DNA from: an uncultured Acidimicrobiales bacterium
Lineage (GTDB): Bacteria; Actinomycetota; Acidimicrobiia; Acidimicrobiales; SZUA-35
Direction: 5' to 3'
DNA length: 42,336 nt
Assembly (NCBI GenBank): GCA_937958015.1
Contig: CALGOA010000010.1
Span: 1-42,336 of the forward strand
The position numbers and the translations under genes were made by a program. The number at the start of each line of letters is the position of its first letter. Within the stretch, counting starts at the first letter, position 1. A model generated the notes under the pieces. The model ran no database searches. It was not told the DNA's origin and saw only the letters and a program-made list of their open reading frames with translations. This document shows, one piece after another, positions 20,413-30,484 of the stretch.

Positions 20413-23400
20413 TCAGGCTCGAGCCGCACGGGCGGCTGCACGGGCTGCGTCTTCTTCATCGGATCCCCGCTCAGGGCGGGACAGGTCGATACCGAGTTCT
20501 TCGGGAATGCGGAACAGCTCGTCGTCGAGCTCCCGCATTTCGATTTCGGAACCGTCCTTGGACAGCACCTCAACGTTGAGGCACAGGGCCTGCATCTCCT
20601 TGATGAGCACCTTGAAGGACTCGGGGATGCCGGGCTCGGGAATGTTCTCGCCTTTGACGATGGCCTCGTAGACCTTCACCCGGCCGAGCACGTCGTCGGA
20701 CTTGACGGTGAGCAGTTCCTGCAGGCAGTAGGCCGCTCCGTAGGCCTCGAGGGCCCACACTTCCATCTCACCAAAGCGCTGGCCACCGAACTGTGCCTTA
20801 CCACCGAGCGGCTGCTGGGTGATCATGGAGTACGGGCCGGTGGAACGGGCGTGGATCTTGTCGTCGACGAGGTGGCTGAGCTTGAGGATGTACATGATCC
20901 CGACCGTGATCGGGTTGTCGTACGCCTCGCCGGTGCGACCGTCGAAGAGTTGCGCCTTGCCGTCGTTGCCGATGAGGCGTTGACCGTTGGCGGCTTCGGG
21001 ATTGAGGTTCTCGAAGATGCTTTGGATGGTGGGCTTGTTGCCGCTCAGTTCGGTCTCGTCCCACTTGGCACCGTCGAACACGGGGGTGGCGACGAGCGTG
21101 GAGGGCGTGGTGAACGGACGGGTCTTGTTGACGTTGTTGCGAAGCGGCTCTTCGCCGACCTTCTCGCCTCCGACGTCCCAACCCCAGCGGGCGGCATACC
21201 CGAGGTGGCTCTCCAGAACCTGGCCGACGTTCATTCGGGAAGGAACACCGAGCGGGTTGAGGATGATGTCGACAGGGGTTCCGTCGGCCATGTACGGCAT
21301 GTCTTCGGACGGAAGGATCCGGGAGATAACACCCTTGTTGCCGTGACGTCCGGCCAGCTTGTCGCCAACGCTGATCTTGCGCTTCTGGGCCACATAGACC
21401 CGGACGAGTTGGTTGACGCCGGGAGGCAGTTCGTGGCTGTCGTCGCGGTGGAACACCTTGACGTCGATGACCTTGCCGGTCTCGCCGTGGGGAACCTTCA
21501 GGCTGGTGTCACGAACCTCGCGGGCCTTCTCGCCGAAGATGGCCCGCAGGAGGCGCTCTTCAGGGGTCAGCTCGGTCTCGCCCTTGGGCGTGACCTTTCC
21601 GACCAGCACATCGCCGGGACCGACGTCGGCGCCGACCCGGATGATGCCGCGCTCGTCGAGGTCGGCGAGGATGTCGTCGGACAGGTTCGGGATGTCCCGG
21701 GTGATTTCTTCCGGGCCGAGTTTGGTGTCACGAGCGTCGATTTCATGCTCGTGAATGTGGATCGAGGTGAGAACGTCGTCCTTGACCAGACGTTCGTTCA
21801 GGATGATCGCATCCTCGAAGTTGTAACCCTCCCAGGGCATGAACGCTACGACGAGATTCTTACCGAGGGCCAGTTCACCGTTGTCGGTGGAGGGGCCATC
21901 GGCGAGGAGGTCGCCCTTCTTGAAGCGATCGCCGGGGCCGACGCGGAGCTTCTGGTTGATGCAGCTGTCCTGATTGGAGCGACGGAACTTCATGAGGCGG
22001 TGCACGACACGTCCCATGGTCTTGTATTCGAGCACCAACTCGTTGCCGTCGGCCTCGGCCACGACACCGTCTTCCAGGGCGGAGATGGTGTCGGCGGCGT
22101 CGATCGCGGCCCGACCCTCGATACCGGTTCCGATGTACGGAGCCTCGGGGGTAAGTAGAGGAACAGCCTGACGCTGCATGTTGGCGCCCATGAGCGCACG
22201 GTTCGCGTCGTCGTGTTCCAGGAAGGGGATGAGGCCGGTACCGATCGAAACGATCTGCTTGGGCGAAACGTCCATCAGCTGCACATCGGCGGGCGGAACA
22301 GACGAAATCTCGGTGGTGGCGCCGAAGAAGATGTCTCGTTCCAGCTGCAGTTTGAGGTCGTGCAGCGATGCCGACTGGGGCGACCGACGCACGAGGACTC
22401 GATCGTCGAGGAACGTGCCGTCAGGGCCAACCTTGGCATTGGCCTGGGCGACGATGTATTCCTCTTCTTCGTCGGCGGTCATGTAGCGGATCGTGTCGGT
22501 GACCTTGCCGTTGACGACCTCGCGATAGGGCGTCTCGAGGAAGCCGAACTCGTTGACCCGGGCGTAGCTGGAGAGGTAACCGATCAGGCCGATGTTGGGA
22601 CCTTCGGGGGTCTCGATCGGACACATGCGGCCGTAGTGGCTGAAGTGAACGTCTCGGACTTCGAAGCCGGCACGGTCACGGCTGAGGCCGCCGGGGCCGA
22701 GCGCCGAAAGACGACGTCGGTGGGTGAGGCCCGACAGGGGGTTGACCTGATCCATGAACTGCGAGAGCTGGGAGGTCCCGAAGAACTCCTTGATCGCAGC
22801 GACCACGGGTCGGATGTTGATGAGCGTCTGGGGCGTGATGGCCTCGACGTCCTGGGTGGTCATCCGCTCACGGACGACCCGCTCCATGCGGGATAGGCCG
22901 ATACGGACCTGGTTCTGAATGAGCTCACCGACCGAGCGGACCCGGCGGTTGGCGAAGTGGTCCTGATCGTCGAGGCGGTAACCCGGCTCGGCCTGCATGA
23001 GGTGCAGCAGGTAGGTGCAGGCAGCCACGATCTCGACCGGCGACAGGACCGCCTGATCCTCTTCGGGCTTCTCGATCAGATCTGCGATCATCGGGAACAG
23101 CTCGATGAGCTTGTCAATTTCGGGACCGAGCTTGCGATTCAGCTTGTACCGACCGACCCGCGACAGGTCATAACGCCGGGTCTCGAAGAAGGCGTTACGG
23201 AGGTAGCTCTTCGCGGCCTCGACGGTCTGGGGTTCACCCGGACGGGCTCGCTTGTAGATCTCGATGAGCGACTCGTCCATCGTGGGCGAGTTCTCGGCTT
23301 CCTTCTCCCACTGGCCTTCGAGGAAGTCGAAGTGGTCGACGAATGCCTGCAGGAATCCGGGGGCGTTCTCCTCGTCGAACCCGAGGGCACGAAGGATGGT

Positions 23401-24009
23401 GAACACGGGGATACGGCGCTTGCGGGCCACGCGCACACCAGCTGTGGGGTGTTTGCCGGTCTTGTGTTCGACGTCAAACTCGATCCATTCGCCCCGGTAG
23501 GGATGAATGGTGCCGGTCACCATCTGGTGCTTGGCGAGGTTACGCAGACGGAACCGCTCGCCGGGCTGGAAGATGACGCCGGGCGACCGAACGAGCTGGG
23601 ACACCACGACACGCTCGGTGCCGTTGATGATGAAGGTGCCCTTGGTGGTCATCATGGGGAAGTCGCCCATGAAGACGGTCTGCTCTTTGATTTCGCCGGT
23701 GTTGGCGTTGATGAAGCGGGCCCGCACGAAGATGGGCGCCGCGTAGGTCATGTCCTTTTCGCGGCATTCCTCGACCGAATACTTCGGAATCGGCTTGAGA
23801 TCTTCGTCCTGGGGATCGAACTCAAGCTCGAGGTGAAGGGTCTCGGTGAAGTCGCGGATCGGGGAAATGTCCCGAAAGGCGTTCGAGAGACCTTCGTCGA
23901 GGAAGTACTTGAAGGAGTCACGCTGGATGGAAATGAGGTCTGGCAGAGGCAGTGCCTCTTCCAGTTTTCCGAACGAATAACGGTCGCGAGCAACGGTACG
24001 TGCAGGCAA
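20413..24009 (-). CDS. rpoB: DNA-directed RNA polymerase subunit beta
   Basis: 1198 residues, the usual actinobacterial length. Conserved blocks include the lobe motif RSPGVIF, the rifampicin region [39 protein letters not shown], the catalytic-side [13 protein letters not shown] and [11 protein letters not shown], and the C-terminal [25 protein letters not shown]. Within the rifampicin region residue 422 (E. coli position 518) is Val instead of Asn; positions equivalent to 513, 516, 526 and 531 are the normal Gln, Asp, His and Ser. The protein starts at a TTG at 24009 with AGGTGG about 5 bases upstream ([15 protein letters not shown]). The C-terminus carries an unusual Ala/Arg-rich tail. Upstream is a divergent hydrolase gene, not rplJ-rplL. 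Confidence 0.97.
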   Translation of the reverse strand: MPARTVARDRYSFGKLEEALPLPDLISIQRDSFKYFLDEGLSNAFRDISPIRDFTETLHLELEFDPQDEDLKPIPKYSVEECREKDMTYAAPIFVRARFINANTGEIKEQTVFMGDFPMMTTKGTFIINGTERVVVSQLVRSPGVIFQPGERFRLRNLAKHQMVTGTIHPYRGEWIEFDVEHKTGKHPTAGVRVARKRRIPVFTILRALGFDEENAPGFLQAFVDHFDFLEGQWEKEAENSPTMDESLIEIYKRARPGEPQTVEAAKSYLRNAFFETRRYDLSRVGRYKLNRKLGPEIDKLIELFPMIADLIEKPEEDQAVLSPVEIVAACTYLLHLMQAEPGYRLDDQDHFANRRVRSVGELIQNQVRIGLSRMERVVRERMTTQDVEAITPQTLINIRPVVAAIKEFFGTSQLSQFMDQVNPLSGLTHRRRLSALGPGGLSRDRAGFEVRDVHFSHYGRMCPIETPEGPNIGLIGYLSSYARVNEFGFLETPYREVVNGKVTDTIRYMTADEEEEYIVAQANAKVGPDGTFLDDRVLVRRSPQSASLHDLKLQLERDIFFGATTEISSVPPADVQLMDVSPKQIVSIGTGLIPFLEHDDANRALMGANMQRQAVPLLTPEAPYIGTGIEGRAAIDAADTISALEDGVVAEADGNELVLEYKTMGRVVHRLMKFRRSNQDSCINQKLRVGPGDRFKKGDLLADGPSTDNGELALGKNLVVAFMPWEGYNFEDAIILNERLVKDDVLTSIHIHEHEIDARDTKLGPEEITRDIPNLSDDILADLDERGIIRVGADVGPGDVLVGKVTPKGETELTPEERLLRAIFGEKAREVRDTSLKVPHGETGKVIDVKVFHRDDSHELPPGVNQLVRVYVAQKRKISVGDKLAGRHGNKGVISRILPSEDMPYMADGTPVDIILNPLGVPSRMNVGQVLESHLGYAARWGWDVGGEKVGEEPLRNNVNKTRPFTTPSTLVATPVFDGAKWDETELSGNKPTIQSIFENLNPEAANGQRLIGNDGKAQLFDGRTGEAYDNPITVGIMYILKLSHLVDDKIHARSTGPYSMITQQPLGGKAQFGGQRFGEMEVWALEAYGAAYCLQELLTVKSDDVLGRVKVYEAIVKGENIPEPGIPESFKVLIKEMQALCLNVEVLSKDGSEIEMRELDDELFRIPEELGIDLSRPERGSDEEDAARAAARAARA

Positions 24010-24412
24010 GGGTCACCACCTGGTGTAAGGCATTATGAATGTGGCCAAGGAGTCGGCCGTGCAGACGCGACGAAGAAGCCGAAACAGAATTACTCGGTTA
24101 CGAGGGTCAACGAAGCGGGCACGACTGGTACAAGGCTAGTGGGATGCGCGCCTACAACGCAACGCTTCCGCGACTCGAAAACCTTATGACGCCCACGGTA
24201 TGTGGAACTCGTATGGGCGAGATTGAAACAACCAGCGGCCCAAAAGTCAAGCATCACCCGACCGATCCACGCGTTCCATTGACCGATCCAGGCCTGTGAA
24301 CAGGAACTTTCTGATGAACAAGCAGTCACTCCGAGGACCCTTTTGGGTGCGACGGTTGCGCCGATCCTCGATCGTTTGCTTCACTGACGGGGCGGGAGCG
24401 GGGCAAGAAACG
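24010..24412. other. Divergent region between rpoB and the ceramidase-like gene
   Basis: About 400 bases. It contains the long rpoB leader and the promoter above. The plus-strand frame of the hydrolase gene is open back to 24296, but the extra 39 residues are basic and unlike the family, so I treat them as untranslated. No attenuator hairpin or ribosomal-protein binding structure was obvious. Confidence 0.5.
24222..24250 (-). promoter_or_regulatory. Likely rpoBC promoter, sigma-70 type
   Basis: On the minus strand TTGACT (24250-24245) and TTCAAT (24227-24222) are separated by 17 bases. Transcription would start near 24215, giving a leader of about 205 bases before the TTG start of rpoB. A second TTGACC lies inside the leader on the minus strand near 24104, but its -10 partner is poor. 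The assignment rests on box matches and position only. Confidence 0.5.
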
Positions 24413-25648
24413 ATGCTGGGCGTCACAATCGACATCACACCAAAGGTGCCGGCCAAGACGGCTGGATTTGCGACCGGTCCGGTGGCGACGCAGATCGGCG
24501 ACCCTCTCGAGGCCAACATCGTGCTCCTCACGGTTCAGAATGGCCCCGATATCTGTCTGATCGCCCTCGACCTGCTGTACGCCGGCGACATCGATCGCGA
24601 ACTGCGCCGCTGGGGTGAACCGCTGGACCTGACCGTCCGAACCGCGGCGAGCCATACCCACTACGGTCCACCCACCTCGTCGGAGCTACCCGAGCTGGGA
24701 GGTGTTGATGAGCCCTGGCTGGATGAGGTGATCCAGCGGATCAAGGACGCCATCGATTCCCTCCGGCAGTCGGCCACATCCGCAAGGCCACCATCGATCC
24801 AACGGCTTCGCGGATCGGCCCCGGTCGGCACGTTGCGGCGACGTCGTGGGGTGAAGGTATTGCGACGTCCCCCGTGGCTGTATGCCGGGGTCATCAACGC
24901 CCCCGACCGCCGATCGGACCCCATCGATTCGCTCGACATCATCCGACTGGGGAGCGCCAACTACCCCCAGGCTCTGCTCTGGTCAACGTCATGCCACCCC
25001 ACCTCGTCACCGATGGATCAGAGCATCACCGCCGAGTTCATCGGGGAGGTCCGGCGGGTGCTGCGGGCCACGTTCGGAGAGTTGCCGATCCTCTTTTTGC
25101 AAGGCGGTGCCGGCGATGTTCGATCGACCGCCTCGGTTCCCCACGGAACCGACCGCCTCCTGGCCGAGATGAAGAGTGTGATCGGCCCGAAACCATGGAT
25201 CGAGCCGTCTCGCGAGGAATGGTTGACGTGGTGTGGCCGTATCGCTGACGGCATCCTCGGGGCTGCACCGGTTGGACAGGAGGAGATTCTCGATCCTGGC
25301 GACGGTGGCCGGTCGTCGGTCACCCTCCCACTGACCCGACGCGGCGAACCGCTGCGACTCGTCGTGGAACGCACCCGGCTGTCTCCGACGATCGAACTGA
25401 TCGGCGTCAACGCCGAGTTGATGTCGTCGCACCTGCCCTTCATCACACAGGCGCTTGGAACCAACGCGGTCGTCTACGGATACGCCGGCGAGGTGTTCGG
25501 CTACTACCCCCGAACGGCCATGGTGAGGGAAGGGGGGTACGAGGTTGACCTTCATCACCGAGCCTTTGAAATCGATGGAACGGTCCCGTCGGATCCCGAT
25601 TCTCTCCTGCGCACCGCCCTCGACTCCCTGGGGCCCTCGACTCCCTGA
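24413..25648 (+). CDS. Neutral/alkaline ceramidase-like hydrolase
   Basis: 411 residues matching the N-terminal catalytic domain of the neutral (alkaline, non-lysosomal) ceramidase family. MLGVTIDITP at the start is the usual opening of this domain. SHTHYGPP holds the zinc-type His pair, TSCHPT corresponds to the central His motif, and FLQGGAGDVR matches the family's NGAAGDINP-like motif. Ceramidases cleave N-acyl sphingosine, but many bacterial members lack sphingolipid context and their amide or ester substrate is unknown. No signal peptide is visible from this start, unlike secreted ceramidases. The C-terminal immunoglobulin-like domain of true ceramidases is missing. The stop codon falls inside a 17-bp tandem duplication (25617-25650). 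It converges on a deacetylase gene at the edge of the polysaccharide region. Confidence 0.75.
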   Translation: MLGVTIDITPKVPAKTAGFATGPVATQIGDPLEANIVLLTVQNGPDICLIALDLLYAGDIDRELRRWGEPLDLTVRTAASHTHYGPPTSSELPELGGVDEPWLDEVIQRIKDAIDSLRQSATSARPPSIQRLRGSAPVGTLRRRRGVKVLRRPPWLYAGVINAPDRRSDPIDSLDIIRLGSANYPQALLWSTSCHPTSSPMDQSITAEFIGEVRRVLRATFGELPILFLQGGAGDVRSTASVPHGTDRLLAEMKSVIGPKPWIEPSREEWLTWCGRIADGILGAAPVGQEEILDPGDGGRSSVTLPLTRRGEPLRLVVERTRLSPTIELIGVNAELMSSHLPFITQALGTNAVVYGYAGEVFGYYPRTAMVREGGYEVDLHHRAFEIDGTVPSDPDSLLRTALDSLGPSTP

Positions 25649-25650
25649 GG
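25617..25650. repeat. 17-bp tandem duplication at the 3' end of the hydrolase gene
   Basis: CCCTCGACTCCCTGGGG is followed at once by CCCTCGACTCCCTGAGG, 16 of 17 bases identical. Because 17 is not a multiple of three, the second copy is read in another frame and supplies the stop codon, which replaces the protein's last few residues. Confidence 0.85.
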
Positions 25651-25672
25651 CCCTGAGCCAGCAGGCTGGGGG

Positions 25673-26695
25673 TCAGGCTCGGGCGGCTCTGGCATTCTGC
25701 AACGCAGTGCGACCCCGCCGCAGCCACGGCTTGGCCACCAGGTTCAGATAGCTGTGCACACCACCGGACTCGAGCGAATCGCGCTCCCACGACAGCGGGC
25801 CCCCGTTCGAGACTTCATTCGAGATCCCCAACAGGGATCGATAACCAGGGGCGGCGTTACCGGCACGCTCCGATGCGGCCTCCGGCCGAGCGCCGAAAGG
25901 GTAGGAGAAGTGTTGTACCGGTGAGCCCACCAGTCGTTCGAGTTCGAGCTTCGAGTCCTGCATCTCCGCTGCGATTTCCTCGGTTTGCATCAGCGTCATG
26001 TTGGGATGGGTCGCCGAGTGGGAGCCGATCGTGAATCCCCGCGATCGGAGATCGATCAGTTCACCTGCGGTCAGGTACGGCTCGTTTCTCTCGAGGTACT
26101 GCTCGATCGTGTCGGTGCGCAGCATCCCCCACAACGACCGCGTGAGTTCATCCTTTCGATCCTGAGGCCATACGTAACTCCACCTCAGGAAGGACTGCTC
26201 GGCACCGGGAGGCCGAATCTCTGACTCGTGTGCCAACGTCGCCGCTGCGTCAAGAAGATCTGCGGCATCGACGGTCTGATCGAGGACGAACAGCGAGCAG
26301 CGCCACATCAGGTGCCGATTTCCGACACAGCGCGAGACACAGAACAACGTTGCACTCGCTCCGGCGGCTTCGAGGATGGGGGCCACGGTGTCGAGGTTCG
26401 AACGAAATCCGTCGTCGGTCGTGATCGACACCGTACCGGCGAGGTCCCGGCCGCGACCCGCCGACTCGACCGCCTCGTCTAGGCTGATGATCGCAAAGTT
26501 GCGTTTGAGAAATTCGACGTGTCGCTCGAACTCTTCAACACCTGTGGTCATCGGGTAGAACTCGACCGGATCGTCCGAGACAGCGTGATACATCACAATT
26601 CGGTGCTGGCTCCGCCCACCGGCGAGTCCCAGTGAGCCGATCCGACTCCAAATTGCTCCGCTCAGCTGGTCGCTAAACACAGAGTCTCCGCTCAC
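25673..26695 (-). CDS. Polysaccharide deacetylase family protein (NodB fold)
   Basis: 340 residues of the carbohydrate esterase 4 fold. MYHAVSDDP opens the domain. Motif 1 is TTDDG with catalytic base and metal ligand Asp94/Asp95, motif 2 is HSATH with the two metal His at 225 and 229, and motif 3 is FSYPFGA. It should remove N- or O-acetyl groups from a polysaccharide or a lipid-linked glycan. No signal peptide or membrane anchor is visible, so it may act in the cytoplasm or use an unrecognised route. The start is a GTG at 26695 with AAAGG 11 bases away. It is divergent from the flippase gene, and its neighbours point to modification of the exopolysaccharide. Confidence 0.87.
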   Translation of the reverse strand: MSGDSVFSDQLSGAIWSRIGSLGLAGGRSQHRIVMYHAVSDDPVEFYPMTTGVEEFERHVEFLKRNFAIISLDEAVESAGRGRDLAGTVSITTDDGFRSNLDTVAPILEAAGASATLFCVSRCVGNRHLMWRCSLFVLDQTVDAADLLDAAATLAHESEIRPPGAEQSFLRWSYVWPQDRKDELTRSLWGMLRTDTIEQYLERNEPYLTAGELIDLRSRGFTIGSHSATHPNMTLMQTEEIAAEMQDSKLELERLVGSPVQHFSYPFGARPEAASERAGNAAPGYRSLLGISNEVSNGGPLSWERDSLESGGVHSYLNLVAKPWLRRGRTALQNARAARA

Positions 26696-26720
26696 ACTCT
26701 TCGCCGCCTTTCACGTGCCC

Positions 26721-26746
26721 GCAGGTTAGTGGTCCAACCGACCTGC
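26721..26746. promoter_or_regulatory. Candidate operator between deacetylase and flippase genes
   Basis: GCAGGT and ACCTGC form the ends of a short inverted repeat just upstream of the minus-strand deacetylase start in the divergent 203-base region. The centre is not symmetrical. This is a weak candidate for a regulator or promoter-proximal site. Confidence 0.25.
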
Positions 26747-26898
26747 CCGAAAGCGAAAGGAGTGCGCTTGCGCCGCTCACACCAAACTGCCCCCGGCGTT
26801 CTCGCAAAAGTCTCCGGGCGATCAGCCGTCTATCGTCCCCTACACGATCGAATCGTCGAAGCGGACGTCGACCTCGGATTGATCGGAAGGCGGGTGGA

Positions 26899-28434
26899 AT
26901 GACAGATCACGAAACCAGATCACGGACCGACGCCGAAGAGCTCTCGGCGCCCAGTTCGCGACGATCCCGGCTCGTGCGGGGCGGCGTCCTCATGAGCCTG
27001 GTCAGCATCGTCAGCCGTTTGTCGAGCCTTGTGGCCCAGCTCTTCCTGGGTCGGCTGCTTCTACAGGACGAGTTCGGCCTGTTCGCCATGGCCTTGGGGA
27101 TCACCGGCATCGGGGGTGCACTTCGAAGCGCCCTATTGCCGGTTTTGGTCGACCATCTCGAAAACGATCCCCGAGAGTTCGATCGCACGTACCGGGTCGT
27201 CGTGGCCTCGTTGTGGTCTCTCGCTGCGGTCGGAATTGCGACATCGCCATCGGTCGGTTCAATCCTCGGCGAGCCCGATCTGCCGCCGCTTCTCGCCTTC
27301 ATGATCCTGCTGATGCCGTTCCAGATTCTCGGATCGTTCGGGATCGCCCGACTCAGTCATCGCCTCGAGTTCGGATCGATTTCAAAGGTCTACACCGTCA
27401 CGGGGCTCAGTCGTCATGTGGTCGTCGTGGCCGCAGCCTTCGCCGGATTCGGGGCGTACAGCATGGCCGGGGGGACCGCGTTCGCCGCGGCGGCAGAATT
27501 CATTCTGCTCAGACGGCACGGTCGATTCCTGCCTGAAACGGGTCTGCTGTCCCGTCAAACCATCACCGATGTGAAGGAATCGGTGCGTCGCGGCTTCTCC
27601 CTACGGGGCCGTCGCTGGATCTGGTTAGGTGCCATCGCCACTACGGCGGGGCTCTACGGTGACTACACCGTTGCGTCCATCTGGTTGGCGACCGGAATCA
27701 TCGGCATCTACTACTTCGGCTATCAGCTGACCGGTTCGTTCTTCGAGCCGGTCAACCTCGCGATCAACACCGTGCTCGTTCCGGCCTTCGTCTCACTCAA
27801 GGATCCACGGGAGCGGCAGCAACGATTCCAGGAGACGGTCACCGTGCTGAGCATCGTCGGGGTCACCGTTTTCAATTCGGCGACGATCCTGATCGCACCC
27901 CTCGTTCATGTGATGTGGAACGGCAAATGGGATGAGGCGATTCCGGTCATGCTGGTCTTCACCCTTTTGGGACCGATTCAGGTCCTGCACACCGCATGCA
28001 TTTCGATCGGCCGGGGTTCGGGTCTGTGGAACTTCTACTTCGGCGTCACCGTCGTCACCGGCGTCGTCACGATTGTCGGTGCTGCGATCGGAGCATCGCT
28101 GGGCACGCTTCTCTCGCTCGCAGTCGCCGTCACTGTTGCAGACGTGCTCGCCACCCTCGGAGCGTTGGTCGTGCTGTCGAGGCGCCTGGAGGCGCAGATG
28201 TCAAGGGTTCTGCTCGCAGCGGTGATGCCGTTCGCCCTGGGGGTCCCCGGTCTGCTAGCGGCCAATGCCGTCAGCCCCATCACGGATCCCACCCCGGATC
28301 GTCTTCTTCTCCGAACGGCGGTATTCGTCGTCGTGTCCGTCCTCGTGGTCGGCGGCAGTTACCGGAAGCTGCTGCTCAGCACCACCCGATCGCTTCTGCA
28401 GCGGAGCCCAGCGGTGTCGATCTCACCATCTTGA
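26899..28434 (+). CDS. Wzx-type polysaccharide flippase (MOP superfamily)
   Basis: 511 residues with 12-14 hydrophobic segments. The opening VRGGVLMSLVSIVSRLSSLVAQLFLGRLLLQDEFGLFAMAL is characteristic of the polysaccharide-transport branch of the MOP superfamily (WzxC/RfbX-like). The first about 30 residues are charged and cytoplasmic. It should flip lipid-linked repeat units across the cytoplasmic membrane so that the ligase/polymerase at 37843 can use them. The ATG at 26899 has GAAGG at 8-base spacing. It converges on the FemAB-like gene with 17 bases between stops. Confidence 0.9.
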   Translation: MTDHETRSRTDAEELSAPSSRRSRLVRGGVLMSLVSIVSRLSSLVAQLFLGRLLLQDEFGLFAMALGITGIGGALRSALLPVLVDHLENDPREFDRTYRVVVASLWSLAAVGIATSPSVGSILGEPDLPPLLAFMILLMPFQILGSFGIARLSHRLEFGSISKVYTVTGLSRHVVVVAAAFAGFGAYSMAGGTAFAAAAEFILLRRHGRFLPETGLLSRQTITDVKESVRRGFSLRGRRWIWLGAIATTAGLYGDYTVASIWLATGIIGIYYFGYQLTGSFFEPVNLAINTVLVPAFVSLKDPRERQQRFQETVTVLSIVGVTVFNSATILIAPLVHVMWNGKWDEAIPVMLVFTLLGPIQVLHTACISIGRGSGLWNFYFGVTVVTGVVTIVGAAIGASLGTLLSLAVAVTVADVLATLGALVVLSRRLEAQMSRVLLAAVMPFALGVPGLLAANAVSPITDPTPDRLLLRTAVFVVVSVLVVGGSYRKLLLSTTRSLLQRSPAVSISPS

Positions 28435-28451
28435 GGATCGCCCCGTTCGCG

Positions 28452-29411
28452 TCAGGACCTTCGCAGCAGTCGGATCGTGTCACGGCCCAAGACGGCAGCG
28501 CGGTAGCGAGGTGATTGTCGCACCGCTGTGGCGAACGGGCGTTGCTCGGCCCCGAAGCTGCGGAAGACGGGTTCAACACCGGCGAGCATGCTTCCCTCGA
28601 AGTCGAAGACCAGGCCGCGTTCGACGGCGAACTTGATGGCTTCCCACGTGACGAGACTTCCGGAGTTGCTGTTCCGAAGATCCGGGTCTGAACCAGACAT
28701 GATGTCCCAGACGCAGGTGTCGTCGAACACGAGATAGTCCATTGTGTGCAGGGCGCCCGACTCGTCGAATGCGCCGATCATCCGCCGCGCCCCGGCCCGG
28801 GCCGCGGCTGAATCGACCCTTCGGATGAAGTCGTCTGACAGCAGAGGACTCATTCCCTGCCGGGCAAAGGTCTTCTTGTACACCCGCAAGAACGCCTCGA
28901 TGTCGTCACAGACGCGCACCTCCAGGTTGTTCTGCGCGCTACGCACGGCCTTCCGACGGGACTTTGAAAGCAGTGCCCAGGCGGCGTCGGTTGTATCGCA
29001 TCCCTCGATCACGTACGTGTACCGGAGCCCCAGCGTGAAACCCGCCTGGTGGAACGGGAGGGCCGTGCGGATCGAATAGTGACAGTTCTGCCGGACGAGA
29101 TCGGCGGGAGGCAACAGCTCAACCAGTCCGGCGATGAGCTCCAGGTCGTGGGTGAGCTGTCGGGAGTACTTCTGTGCCTTTGACGGCGTTATCCAGGGCC
29201 CCAATGTCTGGGTGAGCTCGGGCATCGGCACCGTGTGGATCCGGCCTCGGAGCAGCGTGTCCCGAACGATCGGCATGCGCGCCTCCAATTCGCCCGATCC
29301 GCTGCGCAACTCGAGCACTTCCCACTTTCCTGGCGCGACGGCATCGAGCCACCAGTCCTGTTGAAAGACGCTGTTGGTTCCATGCTGTGTAGGACCGACA
29401 TCGATGGTCAT
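28452..29411 (-). CDS. FemAB-like / GNAT-fold acyltransferase
   Basis: 319 residues. The N-terminal FQQDWWLDAVAPGKWEVLEL is the common start of FemAB-like proteins in exopolysaccharide clusters. The C-terminal GNAT half has SKSRRKAVRSAQNN, then DDTCVWDIMSGSDPD and FDFEGSMLAGVEPVFRSFGA. Relatives transfer amino acids from aminoacyl-tRNA to peptidoglycan (Fem) or acyl groups to sugars in polysaccharide synthesis. The setting favours an acyl- or aminoacyl-transferase acting on the polymer's amino sugar. I set the start at the ATG at 29411 because GGAGG lies 8 bases upstream and the family begins here; a longer frame to 29525 would collide with the divergent neighbour's promoter. Confidence 0.82.
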   Translation of the reverse strand: MTIDVGPTQHGTNSVFQQDWWLDAVAPGKWEVLELRSGSGELEARMPIVRDTLLRGRIHTVPMPELTQTLGPWITPSKAQKYSRQLTHDLELIAGLVELLPPADLVRQNCHYSIRTALPFHQAGFTLGLRYTYVIEGCDTTDAAWALLSKSRRKAVRSAQNNLEVRVCDDIEAFLRVYKKTFARQGMSPLLSDDFIRRVDSAAARAGARRMIGAFDESGALHTMDYLVFDDTCVWDIMSGSDPDLRNSNSGSLVTWEAIKFAVERGLVFDFEGSMLAGVEPVFRSFGAEQRPFATAVRQSPRYRAAVLGRDTIRLLRRS

Positions 29412-29614
29412 TCCGCCCGCCTCCGTTCCGCCGACCCAATGGTGCCATAGGGCCCTGCGGTGATCCACACGACCAACGTTCCACTCGAAGCAGGCAACCG
29501 GGACTGGTAGCGTCCTCGCACGCAATGATCGCCGGAGCGGACGGACGATCGCTTACGGCGGAGGCACACGATGGCGGAGACGCACATGTCGCAGAAACAC
29601 AAGGGGCGGGCGCG

Positions 29615-30484
29615 ATGGGCACCTTGGGGCGATCGGCTGGCCCGGTGAGGAATCCCAGCAGGCCGGCGAAGCGGCTGGCCCGGAGGATCTCTCACGACTA
29701 CGGCCGCGCCGACCATCTGAACAGGTACCGCGAGGTTCTCCACACGGCCGTTTCCAGAGATTACCGAATCGGTTCGATGCTTGACCTGGCCGCAATGAAA
29801 GGAGCGACGCCGACCGACAAGTGGCTGATCCTTCGTCATGACGTGGACGTTGCACCGTCGATCGCCCGTCGAATGCTCGCCATCGAATCAGACATCGGCG
29901 TGACCGCGACCTACTACTTCCGGCTGTGCACCGCCCACGGAGCCGACTTCGACCACATCACGCGGTCGGGGGCTGACATCGGATACCACAGCGAGGAGCT
30001 GGCTACGGTCGCGAAGGCCTTCGGGGTCACGTCACCTCACGAGGTCCGCGAGATCACACCGGTGGCGAAAGAACTCGTCGTTGTAAACCTCGCCAGGTTC
30101 GCGGCGGCAACCGGTCGGACGATCCACCACGCATCGAGCCACGGCGACTTCGCGAACTCGAGACTCGGCGTAACCAACGCAACGCTCTACGACGACGAAC
30201 TGCGACACCGAACCGGGATCAGGTTCGAGGCGTACGACGACGACGTGAATCGCCCGGTCACCGATCGGATCGCCGACCAGCCCGACGCCGTCGACGCATC
30301 ACAACGAGCGATCAATGCGCTAGAGGCCGGTGGCCACGTTGTGTACTTCCTCAGCCATCCTCGGTGGTGGGGCTCAAGCCGGTCAGAAGCACTGATCGAG
30401 GATGTGAACCGGCTAGTTGATGCGGCGAGGTTCGCCCGTGGGGCACGGGGCCGCCGCATCGGCCCTTCGTTCTCGGTTTCCTGA
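29615..30484 (+). CDS. NodB-like polysaccharide deacetylase homologue
   Basis: 289 residues. LRHDVDVAPSIARRMLAIE followed by GVTATYYFR matches the NodB-like fold of proteins related to polysaccharide deacetylases that use an HDVD motif instead of TFDDG. DIGYHSEEL supplies the second His motif, and ASSHGD lies further on. The conserved metal-binding Asp/His set seems present, so hydrolysis of an acetyl or similar group is plausible. There is no signal peptide. I chose the ATG at 29615 because AAGGGG lies 8 bases upstream; the frame stays open to an ATG at 29525 with no ribosome-binding site. With the deacetylase at 25673 it gives the region two enzymes of this fold. Confidence 0.8.
   Translation: MGTLGRSAGPVRNPSRPAKRLARRISHDYGRADHLNRYREVLHTAVSRDYRIGSMLDLAAMKGATPTDKWLILRHDVDVAPSIARRMLAIESDIGVTATYYFRLCTAHGADFDHITRSGADIGYHSEELATVAKAFGVTSPHEVREITPVAKELVVVNLARFAAATGRTIHHASSHGDFANSRLGVTNATLYDDELRHRTGIRFEAYDDDVNRPVTDRIADQPDAVDASQRAINALEAGGHVVYFLSHPRWWGSSRSEALIEDVNRLVDAARFARGARGRRIGPSFSVS

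Noticed and set aside
20851-24189. Long plus-strand open frames (435 and 410 codons) opposite rpoB
   Set aside because: They are mirror frames of a fully conserved rpoB; the compositions are Val/Asp/Gly-rich without domain signatures.
24296-24412. N-terminal extension of the ceramidase-like protein
   Set aside because: The extra residues are basic, lack a signal peptide pattern and do not resemble the start of the family, which begins at the internal ATG.
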